Source of the DNA: Bacteroidales bacterium UBA4331
GTDB lineage: Bacteria; Bacteroidota; Bacteroidia; Bacteroidales; Paludibacteraceae
DNA: 64,000 nucleotides
Assembly: GCA_002394395.1 (NCBI GenBank)
Contig: DGTR01000004.1
Span: 401-64,400 of the forward strand
Direction: 5' to 3'
The position numbers and the translations under genes were made by a program. Position 1 is the stretch's first letter. Each line of letters begins with the position of its first letter. Below the pieces are notes generated by a model. The model made no database searches. It was not told the DNA's origin and saw nothing but the letters and a program-made list of their open reading frames with translations. Shown here piece after piece: positions 51,743-58,672 of this stretch.

Positions 51743-51890
51743 CGTAGATTATATGTTATTCTTTCAACCAAATCAATTACAAATTCATTCGCGGGATCTT
51801 GCATAACTTCCATACATGTTCCAAGCCTGCGGAACAATACTGTTTTAACGTTTTCATGACAGTCTATAGTAAAAATATCAAACTTGCGTG

Positions 51891-51921
51891 CAAAGGTACT
51901 ACAAAAAAACGAGATACACAA
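51891..51921 (-). promoter_or_regulatory. Promoter of the MmeI-like gene
   Basis: Minus strand TTGTGTATCTCG (-33, from 51921) and TACCTTTG (-7, 51898-51891), 23 nt apart; leader about 145 nt. Confidence 0.8.
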
Positions 51922-51972
51922 GAAAAAAAGGAAAAAAATCACAGGGGGGCACGCGGTAAATAGCACGGAGGT

Positions 51973-52089
51973 TCGCGCAAAGATGCGCGAAAAATGCACA
52001 GAGAAAGGCCGGCATAATATGCCGGGGAACATAAGAAAGAATCCCGCATACAATGCGGGGCTAACGGACGAAGGCGGCATTATATGCCG
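51973..52089. repeat. Array of four regularly spaced hairpins, right bracket of the block
   Basis: H1 TCGCGC-AAAGAT-GCGCGA (51973-51990) is followed by AAAATGCACAG. H2 CCGGCAT-AAT-ATGCCGG is at 52009-52025, H3 CCCGCAT-ACA-ATGCGGG at 52043-52059, and H4 CGGCAT-TAT-ATGCCG at 52075-52089. Centres are 31-36 nt apart. H2 to H4 share a GCAT/ATGC stem with different outer pairs. It fills most of the 51922-52113 gap. Confidence 0.85.
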
Positions 52090-52113
52090 GACAATAAACG
52101 CTACACGCCGCAA

Positions 52114-52148
52114 GCTTCAACGGGAGGACGCTCCGGGGCAAAAGAAAA
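52114..52148 (+). repeat. REP-like repeat, copy C; right inverted end of the accessory island
   Basis: Exact 35-nt inverted match to 43627-43661, outer end TTTTCTTTTGCCCCGG when read inward. Only half of the full palindromic unit is present here. Confidence 0.9.
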
Positions 52149-52191
52149 TAGGCAAGAAATAGAGGATTTTTGTGGAAAAATAATCTTTCAT

Positions 52192-52240
52192 TTGCATATT
52201 TCAAAAAAAAAGTGTACCTTTGCACTCGCTTTTAGCGAGT
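52192..52240 (+). promoter_or_regulatory. Promoter of nhaD with 5'-terminal hairpin
   Basis: TTTGCATAT (-33, 52192) and TACCTTTG (-7, 52215-52222), 23 nt apart. ACTCGCT-TTT-AGCGAGT (52224-52240) places a hairpin right at the predicted mRNA start. Confidence 0.85.
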
Positions 52241-52263
52241 TTAAATTAATTAAATAAAGTACT

Positions 52264-53610
52264 ATGGAACAATTTGTACATTCGGCATGGTCTTTGATTC
52301 CGTTCGGACTCATGCTTCTGATGATTGCTATCGGTCCGCTGGTAGCAGAGCATTGGTGGGAGAAGAACACCAACAAACTCATTGTTTCCCTCTTCCTCGG
52401 CGTACCCGTTGCGGTATGCCTGATCATGGGCGGAATGATGCACGAGTTGGAACACCAGATCTTCTTCGACTACGTGCCGTTCATCATCCTTCTGCTGGCG
52501 CTGTTTGTCATCACCGGCGGTATTCATTTCTCGGGTGACCTGAAAGCAAAACCTTGGGTCAACACCGGTTTCTTGGGTTTGGGCTGGATTTTAGCCTCTA
52601 TCATGGGTACGACGGGCGCAGCTATGCTGCTCATCCGTCCGCTCATCGAAACCAACAAACAGCGTGAATACAAGGTTCACACCATCCTTTTCTTCATCGC
52701 CTTGGTAGCCAACTGCGGCGGTCTGCTGACCCCGCTGGGCGACCCACCTTTGTTCATGCTCTTCCTCCGCGGCGCACATTTCTCCTGGTTCTTGCACCTT
52801 GCTCCGGAATGGGCGGTAACGGGTCTGCTGCTGCTCGGCATCTATTTCGCGATGGACACTTATTATTACAAGAAAGAGCACTGGACAGCCCTCTCCGCTG
52901 ACGTACGTGAGGCGACGCCGATGGTAATGAAAGGTACTATCAATTTCGTATATCTGTTAGGCGTAGTGCTGGCAGTGGCTTTTGTGAACGAAGGAACCAT
53001 CAAGCAGATGGGTGAAGCGGACGCTCCGCTGTGGCTCAAATACCTGCGTGAGATAGTACTGCTCTCGCTCACAGGTCTCTCGCTCTACACGACCAAGAAA
53101 GAAGTCCGTTTCGGCGACAACAAGTTCAGCTGGACTCCGATAGTAGAGGTAGCGGTTCTGTTCCTCGGTATCTTCACGACGATGACCCCTGCCCTCGCCT
53201 ATCTGAAAGCGCACGCAGCCGACCTCGGTTTCACCCACGCATGGCAGTTCTATTACTCGACCGGTGCGCTCTCTGCGTTCCTCGATAACACCCCGACAGC
53301 CGTTGCCTTCCACGGTGTAGCTTCCGGCCTGCCGGAGTCGCTTGCTGCCGCTGAAGCCGGTGTCGTAACAGGTATGTTCAACGGCACACCTTTCGTAGCC
53401 GGTGTTCCGGAGATACTGCTCAAAGCTATCTCCATCGCGGCTGTGATGTTCGGCTCACTGACCTATATCGGCAACGGACCTAACTTCATGGTGAAAGCTA
53501 TCGCAGAGGAAAGCGGAATCAAGATGCCGTCGTTCTTCGGCTACATGATTAAGTTCAGCTTGATCATCCTCCTGCCGGTTTACGTCATCATACAACTCCT
53601 CTTCATCTGA
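52264..53610 (+). CDS. nhaD: NhaD-type sodium:proton antiporter
   Basis: 448 residues, about 12 membrane segments. GPLVAEHWWEKNTNKLIVSL near the start, GTTGAAMLLIRPLIETN, NCGGLLTPLGDPPLFMLFLR, FLDNTPTAVAF and GSLTYIGNGPNFMVKAIAEE are hallmark segments of the NhaD branch of the ion-transporter superfamily. It exchanges external H+ for cytoplasmic Na+, which fits with the Na+- or H+-pumping pyrophosphatase nearby. dedA begins inside the stop codon (TGATG), so the two are translationally coupled. Confidence 0.92.
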   Translation: MEQFVHSAWSLIPFGLMLLMIAIGPLVAEHWWEKNTNKLIVSLFLGVPVAVCLIMGGMMHELEHQIFFDYVPFIILLLALFVITGGIHFSGDLKAKPWVNTGFLGLGWILASIMGTTGAAMLLIRPLIETNKQREYKVHTILFFIALVANCGGLLTPLGDPPLFMLFLRGAHFSWFLHLAPEWAVTGLLLLGIYFAMDTYYYKKEHWTALSADVREATPMVMKGTINFVYLLGVVLAVAFVNEGTIKQMGEADAPLWLKYLREIVLLSLTGLSLYTTKKEVRFGDNKFSWTPIVEVAVLFLGIFTTMTPALAYLKAHAADLGFTHAWQFYYSTGALSAFLDNTPTAVAFHGVASGLPESLAAAEAGVVTGMFNGTPFVAGVPEILLKAISIAAVMFGSLTYIGNGPNFMVKAIAEESGIKMPSFFGYMIKFSLIILLPVYVIIQLLFI

Positions 53611-54263
53611 TGAGTTTAGTAGATCAAGTTATCACGTGGTATTCGGCGCATATGAACTATGCGTCGATTACTGCGTTGATGGCGGTAGAGAGTTCGTTCA
53701 TCCCCTTCCCGAGCGAAGTGGTGATCCCTCCGGCGGCGTTTGTCGCGGGTCAGCCGGACAGCGTCCTTTGCACCACCGGCAACTACCCCGTCGATGTGCT
53801 GCTGATCGTTCTTTTCGGTACCTTGGGTGCCATGATCGGCGCTATCATCAACTACGGTCTCTCCGTATGGCTCGGACGGCTGGTGATCTATAAGTTCGCT
53901 GACTCCCGGTTAGGCCATATGTGCCTGCTCTCAAGCGAGAAGATCCAGCGCGCAGAGGAGTACTTCCGCGAGAAAGGCAACGTCTCTACCTTCGTCGGTC
54001 GTTTCATCCCGGGTATCCGCCAGCTGATCTCCATCCCTGCGGGTCTGAGCCGCATGCATTTCGGCGCGTTCCTATGGTGGACGTTCCTCGGGGCATTTAT
54101 ATGGAACTGCATCTTAGCCGTCCTCGGTTACGTGGCAGCCGGCCAGATGGACCTGATCAAAGAATATAGCCACGAACTATCCGTGGCCATACTTGTTCTG
54201 CTCGGGGTAGTCGTCCTATACTACCTCATCCGATGGATCATCAAAAAACGCGTGAAGGCTTAG
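53610..54263 (+). CDS. DedA-family membrane protein
   Basis: 217 residues. ESSFIPFPSEVVIPPAAFVA, GTLGAMIGAIINYGLSVWLG, then FVGRFIPGIRQLISIPAGLS and FLWWTFLGAFIWNCILAVLGY are the VTT/DedA signature, with the conserved Arg in the re-entrant loop. DedA proteins are proton-coupled lipid scramblases or flippases, notably for undecaprenyl phosphate. The ATG overlaps the nhaD stop. A bidirectional terminator follows. Confidence 0.92.
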   Translation: MSLVDQVITWYSAHMNYASITALMAVESSFIPFPSEVVIPPAAFVAGQPDSVLCTTGNYPVDVLLIVLFGTLGAMIGAIINYGLSVWLGRLVIYKFADSRLGHMCLLSSEKIQRAEEYFREKGNVSTFVGRFIPGIRQLISIPAGLSRMHFGAFLWWTFLGAFIWNCILAVLGYVAAGQMDLIKEYSHELSVAILVLLGVVVLYYLIRWIIKKRVKA

Positions 54264-54281
54264 CCCCACGCGTTTTTTATT
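54247..54281. terminator. Bidirectional intrinsic terminator
   Basis: ACGCGTG/CACGCGT stem (54248-54254 with 54267-54273), flanked by A-run on the left and T-run on the right, so it can stop both dedA (+) and the Wzz-like gene (-). It overlaps the last codons and the stop of dedA. Confidence 0.88.
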
Positions 54282-54289
54282 CTTTCTTT

Positions 54290-55240
54290 TTATTTCTTCA
54301 ACCATTCCATGATGGCCTTCCGTTTATCTGTCATCTCAGCTATCCCGCAACCGAGTATCCATCCCAGGAGGAAGAAAAGGACGACCATCTTCTTGGGGCT
54401 GTTGATCGGCATGGGGTCTGCGGAGAAATGATTCTCAAACGTCACCGGCGCCGTGGCTAACTGCATCCTGTAGTCCTTCATCTGCAAATGGTGGTGCTGC
54501 TCATAGATATCGTCCAAGAACAACTCTATATCTCTGTCACCGTAGAAATTAACCCCATTAGCACCGTAGTTCATCGGTTTGGCAGCCGAAGGAGCATTGA
54601 AATAATAGTCAGAAGTGAGGCTGTCAAGTTTAAGCGCCTGGTTATGGTTAAAGGCTACCTCATTCGCCAGATTCTTTCTATAGACAGCATAAGACTGCTG
54701 CATCGCTTCGTTGCTATTGAACCACTCTAACAATGCCTGCTCAATAGCCGGTACTTGATGCATGTTCTTCGCCTTTATGACGAACTGCATGCACAACCGA
54801 TCCTGCATCTGCACTTTCACCGTATCCGTCGGATTGGACTTACGCTTAAAATCAATATAATCCGGCATCTCGTCATTCAGACAATCAACCACCCGGTAAG
54901 TCGTAAAACAGGACACCTTACGATCGAACACGAACGGAGCAATCGCAGCTTCGCCCGACAAAAGTTGACCGGACTGCAGAGGCGCATAAGCCTGCTCAAA
55001 CTGCTGAATTGACGGACCGTTCAGTAAAGCGATGGCGTTCATCTTAAATTTCAGATTGTCTAACCGGCTGTAATACAAAGCCCCTGCGACAGCCAGCACC
55101 ACCAGCGTCACTACGATATACCAATAGCGGTACGTCAGACGGATCATTCGTTCAAAAACTCGCCAGCATGCGGCACATCCGCGACCTATGGCACGACCGA
55201 TAGCCACGCATAAGTCAAAGAAATTCATCTCTTTTTCCAT
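54290..55240 (-). CDS. Wzz-like two-helix inner-membrane protein
   Basis: 316 residues: an amphipathic N-terminus, a membrane helix near 38-55 (YWYIVVTLVVLAVAGALYYS), a long periplasmic region, and a second helix near 288-305 (KMVVLFFLLGWILGCGIAEM). This is the topology of chain-length determinants (Wzz), but the usual Pro-Gly motif by the second helix is not evident. No kinase domain is attached. It lies downstream of ftsZ with an 80-base gap. A link to polysaccharide or to the divisome is unproven. Confidence 0.6.
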   Translation of the reverse strand: MEKEMNFFDLCVAIGRAIGRGCAACWRVFERMIRLTYRYWYIVVTLVVLAVAGALYYSRLDNLKFKMNAIALLNGPSIQQFEQAYAPLQSGQLLSGEAAIAPFVFDRKVSCFTTYRVVDCLNDEMPDYIDFKRKSNPTDTVKVQMQDRLCMQFVIKAKNMHQVPAIEQALLEWFNSNEAMQQSYAVYRKNLANEVAFNHNQALKLDSLTSDYYFNAPSAAKPMNYGANGVNFYGDRDIELFLDDIYEQHHHLQMKDYRMQLATAPVTFENHFSADPMPINSPKKMVVLFFLLGWILGCGIAEMTDKRKAIMEWLKK

Positions 55241-55292
55241 ATATAAAAGTATTCTTATTTCACTTTGTTCAAACGATTATTTGCAAGCAAAT

Positions 55293-55320
55293 TTTCAGTG
55301 TTCAGTATTCAGATTTCAGT
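55293..55320. repeat. TTCAGTN heptamer run after ftsZ
   Basis: Units TTCAGTG, TTCAGTA, TTCAGAT, TTCAGTT run up to the ftsZ stop codon. Confidence 0.85.
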
Positions 55321-56576
55321 TATTTTCTCCGGATCCACCCGAAAGGCCGGTGAGCAGGTTTCTCTTCCTTTTTCTGTTCGGGTTTCTCTTCGTCCTCGAC
55401 AGTAATCACGATCTCCTCTGCAGAAGTAGAAGGAACGCGCTCGCGCGCGGGAGCAGCAGGCACCTCTACCCCTTCGGCACGGAGCGTGTCGCTGAGGTCT
55501 ATCAGCGTAGCCTTCTCGTCCTCCAGCGGCTTGGGTTGCTGCGGAGGATAGTTCGCCTCGATAGCTTCGGAGATAGTCTTCTTACCCTCTTCTTCCTCTT
55601 CGGAAGGCAGTCCATCGACCTTATATCCCGTAGCGATGACCGTCACGCGGACCTCTTCGCCCAAGGTCTCGTCTATCGACGCACCCCATTGCACCTCGAT
55701 ATCGTCACCGACCTCCTGTACGAAATCGTTGATCTGGTCGATCTCCTCCATGACAATCGCGTGCTCCGTCGAGCAGTAGAACTGCAGCAAGATACGCTCA
55801 GCGCCGTGGACGTCGTTCGTGTTCACCAGCGGCGAGTTCAACGCGTCGTTGATAGCATTGGTGATACGTTTCTCTCCGGACGCACGACCGATATTCATGA
55901 TCGCTACTCCACCCTTACGCAAGGTGTTGCGCACGTCGGCAAAGTCCGTATTGATATATCCCGGCACGGTGATGATCTCCGCAATCGCACGCGCTGCATT
56001 AGCCACCACGTCATCCGACTTGGAGAACGCATTGAGCAGATTCAGCTCCGGATAAATCTGTTTGAGCTTCTCGTTATTAATAATAAGGAGTGCATCCACA
56101 TGCTTCGCCAGCCGCGCCACGCCGGTCATCGCCTTCTCGATCTTCTTCTTGCCCTCAAAAGCAAAAGGAATGGTGACGATACCGACGGTGAGTATCCCCA
56201 TCTCCTGCGCCACCTCAGCTACGACAGCCGAGGCGCCGGTACCTGTGCCACCACCCATGCCGGCGGTGATAAAGAGCATCTGCGTACCGTCGTTCAGCGC
56301 CTCGCGGATATGATCCTTGCTTTCCTCCGCATATTGACGCGCGGTCTCGGGATCGCCTCCGGCACCCAAACCCGGGCCCAGTTGCAGTTTGCTCGGTACA
56401 GAGCTCTTGATCAGCACCTGGCGATCCGTGTTACAAACCAGAAAAGAGACATCTTTCAGCCCCTGGCGATGCATATAATTGACGGCATTACATCCGCCGC
56501 CACCCACGCCGATGACCTTGATAATACTATCTTCCGTCAATCCTTCCAAAGGAAGCGTAATTAAACCCTCGTTCAT
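55320..56576 (-). CDS. ftsZ: Cell division GTPase FtsZ
   Basis: 418 residues. GTP-binding VIGVGGGGCNAVNYM, the tubulin signature GMGGGTGTGASAVVAE, and the T7 loop region with NTDFADVR are intact. A variable linker rich in Glu/Pro (about 335-405) precedes the C-terminal HRPFGWIRRK, a divergent version of the conserved FtsZ tail that contacts FtsA. Last gene of the murC-ftsQ-ftsA-ftsZ cluster. AATTAAA heptamers fill the ftsA-ftsZ gap. Confidence 0.97.
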   Translation of the reverse strand: MNEGLITLPLEGLTEDSIIKVIGVGGGGCNAVNYMHRQGLKDVSFLVCNTDRQVLIKSSVPSKLQLGPGLGAGGDPETARQYAEESKDHIREALNDGTQMLFITAGMGGGTGTGASAVVAEVAQEMGILTVGIVTIPFAFEGKKKIEKAMTGVARLAKHVDALLIINNEKLKQIYPELNLLNAFSKSDDVVANAARAIAEIITVPGYINTDFADVRNTLRKGGVAIMNIGRASGEKRITNAINDALNSPLVNTNDVHGAERILLQFYCSTEHAIVMEEIDQINDFVQEVGDDIEVQWGASIDETLGEEVRVTVIATGYKVDGLPSEEEEEGKKTISEAIEANYPPQQPKPLEDEKATLIDLSDTLRAEGVEVPAAPARERVPSTSAEEIVITVEDEEKPEQKKEEKPAHRPFGWIRRK

Positions 56577-56583
56577 ATCTATG

Positions 56584-56612
56584 AAATTAAAAATTCAAAA
56601 TTAAAAATTATT
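56584..56612. repeat. AATTAAA/AATTCAA heptamer run between ftsA and ftsZ
   Basis: Units AATTAAA, AATTCAA, AATTAAA, AATTATT in the 37-base intergenic space of a core division operon. Confidence 0.8.
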
Positions 56613-56613
56613 C

Positions 56614-57897
56614 TCAGTCTTGGTCGATAAACATATCGAGCGTGCTCTCTTTCATCCGGTCGAAGAAACCGGGCTGACGCACGGGCTGGTTCTTATGGTT
56701 ATCGCGGTAATCCTGCCCGAGCAGAAGGGTGCCGACCAGCGATGTGTAAGCCGGGGAGAGGTATTTCTCCTCCGTGTCGCGGTGCAGCAAGAGATTATGG
56801 GCGCCATAGGTGACAGGCACGGGAATGAGCGTCTGTATATACTCCGCCATGCCGGTCATCATCGATCCGCCGCCGGTGATATAGATCGTCTTGATACGGT
56901 CCTGCACTTTCTTCAGTTCGTCCACGAGCGGCGAGAGTATCTCTTGCAACTTCAGCTCAATCGCCTCCGCCAACTCTTCGGCAGAGATGATGATATCTCC
57001 ACCTATCTCCGGCGCGGCGGGCACCCTCAGACGGACGGGTTTGGGCACAAAAGCCGGTGCCGCGCAGCCGTACTGCTTCTTGAGCACCTCCGCCGTCGCA
57101 AAACTCAAGCCCTGCTGCTCCAACATCCGGGTGATATGATATCCGCCTTTCGGCACCACTTTGTTCAGCAGATACTGTCCTGCTTTATAGACCGCGAGGC
57201 TGGTGGTCTGCGCCCCCATATCGAGTACCGCGCAGCCGTCGTCCAAGACATGGCTGCCGTCGCAGGTGGCAAAAGCCGACAGGAGGCACTCCGGACGCAC
57301 AAAAGCATGCTCTATACTTCTTCCTGCCTGCGAGAAAGCTTTCTGCAGCTGGGTGTCAATCGCTTTGCGGCCATAGAAAGCGATATAATGCGCCTCGAGT
57401 AATGCGGCTCTCTGATCGGGCCGAGGCGGGTCGTCCTGCTCTTTGCCGTCGAGCGTGAAGAAACTCGGAACGAGTCCCAGTACCGTCACATCGGGATTAC
57501 GCATCTCGATCTTCTCTTTACATTCCTGCTCCATCTCATCCAGGAGCTGCTGGCTGATCTCTTTTCGCCGTGCCTGATCCCGTTTGGAATGTACCGCAAC
57601 GATCTGCATCGATTGTCCGCCGACCGACAGAAAAGCCGTCGGCAGTTCGTCCACGCCGATACGGTTCGCCAGCAGTTTGAGCACCTCGGCGATCACATAA
57701 CCGGCGTTGCTGGATTGCGAGACAATACCCTGCTCCACGCACACGTTACCGAATTTCTGCGGCCGCTCCTCTACGCCTAAGATCTGGAACAAGTCCGGCG
57801 CAATACGCCGCGCAGCCATCGCACGGACGCTGTCGCTGCCCAGATCAATCGCTACAAGCGGAAGAGAATCAGCTGTTTTGGGTTGTTTTCTTGCCAT
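56614..57897 (-). CDS. ftsA: Cell division protein FtsA
   Basis: 427 residues with the actin-like ATPase fold: VAIDLGSDSVRAMAA (phosphate 1), AVLDMGAQTTSLAVYKAGQY (phosphate 2), TIYITGGGSMMTGMAEYIQ (adenosine). The 1C subdomain with the LGLVPSFFTLDG stretch is present. The C-terminal MKESTLDMFIDQD region is the likely membrane-targeting helix area. It tethers FtsZ to the membrane. It follows ftsQ by 27 bases. Confidence 0.95.
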   Translation of the reverse strand: MARKQPKTADSLPLVAIDLGSDSVRAMAARRIAPDLFQILGVEERPQKFGNVCVEQGIVSQSSNAGYVIAEVLKLLANRIGVDELPTAFLSVGGQSMQIVAVHSKRDQARRKEISQQLLDEMEQECKEKIEMRNPDVTVLGLVPSFFTLDGKEQDDPPRPDQRAALLEAHYIAFYGRKAIDTQLQKAFSQAGRSIEHAFVRPECLLSAFATCDGSHVLDDGCAVLDMGAQTTSLAVYKAGQYLLNKVVPKGGYHITRMLEQQGLSFATAEVLKKQYGCAAPAFVPKPVRLRVPAAPEIGGDIIISAEELAEAIELKLQEILSPLVDELKKVQDRIKTIYITGGGSMMTGMAEYIQTLIPVPVTYGAHNLLLHRDTEEKYLSPAYTSLVGTLLLGQDYRDNHKNQPVRQPGFFDRMKESTLDMFIDQD

Positions 57898-57924
57898 TGT
57901 TGTTTGGTAGTTAAGGATTAGTAA

Positions 57925-58668
57925 TCAATATCGACCTATCACTTGTCCGTGAAAACGGAGGTCATATTCTATATAATGTTTGTCTTTGGTCGCCTCTGCG
58001 CTGTTCTCCAAGAAGGTACGCATCTTGGCGAGTTTCTGCGCATATCTGTTCATGTTTCCCAGCAGTACACGGGGTTGTCCGGGTTGACGCATATAGAGAT
58101 AGATCCTCTGAGGCGTCTGGACGTGTACAAACCGTATTCGTGCCCGCCAGTAAGGCTCGTCTTGCAGCCACTGAGCAAAATCCGCCAACTGTCGGCTCGC
58201 TATCTGCGGTCCTACAGCGCCGGTAGCAATCAGTACGCTGTCTTTAATCACCGCCCGCGCCTGCATCACACGCCTGTCGGTATCAATAAAATACGCATCT
58301 CCGGGCACCTGCACGCGCAGCAACGGCACGCGTTGGGTGACGCGGATACGCATCTCGCTTCTCGGCGTGACATAACACTCCGCCGTGCGGATCATGGGAT
58401 GGTGACCGATCGTCTGCTCGATCCGGTGAATCTGCCGTATATCTATCGCACGGCCGACGGGATACAGATTCTCGCTGCGCAGCAGGTTATTCATCTCCCC
58501 CACGGTGATATACATCCGCTCCTGCTGATCCAGAATCTCGTATTCGAGTGAAGCGCAGGGCTCCTCGGAGGGACGCATCCGGTAACCGGCAACGACCGCA
58601 CCCACCAGCATCGCGGCTACCACCGTGACGCCTATGATCTGCCATATGATTCGCGCAAGACTACTCAT
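57925..58668 (-). CDS. ftsQ: Cell division protein FtsQ
   Basis: 247 residues: a short cytoplasmic N-terminus, one membrane helix (IIGVTVVAAMLVGAVVAGY), then a POTRA-like domain (ERMYITVGEMNNLLRSENLY, IDIRQIHRIEQTIGHHPMI) and a beta domain ending DLRFHGQVIGRY. Divergent at sequence level, as is usual for FtsQ. Assignment rests on topology and position between murC (4 bases upstream) and ftsA. It links FtsBL to the septal synthase. Confidence 0.9.
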   Translation of the reverse strand: MSSLARIIWQIIGVTVVAAMLVGAVVAGYRMRPSEEPCASLEYEILDQQERMYITVGEMNNLLRSENLYPVGRAIDIRQIHRIEQTIGHHPMIRTAECYVTPRSEMRIRVTQRVPLLRVQVPGDAYFIDTDRRVMQARAVIKDSVLIATGAVGPQIASRQLADFAQWLQDEPYWRARIRFVHVQTPQRIYLYMRQPGQPRVLLGNMNRYAQKLAKMRTFLENSAEATKDKHYIEYDLRFHGQVIGRY

Positions 58669-58672
58669 TCTC

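Noticed and set aside
51973..52089. Possible CRISPR array
   Set aside because: Units are palindromes with differing outer stems and no invariant repeat or unique spacers of constant length; no cas genes are near.
43627..52148. Diversity-generating retroelement or retron
   Set aside because: No reverse transcriptase, template repeat or msr/msd-like unit is present.
51884..52162. 92-codon plus-strand frame across the hairpin array
   Set aside because: Its peptide is made by translating the palindromes and repeat copy C; the start lies over the MmeI-like promoter and there is no independent promoter.
55188..56564. 458-codon open frame antisense to ftsZ
   Set aside because: Shadow of ftsZ on the other strand; no domain, Arg/His-rich composition typical of antisense frames.
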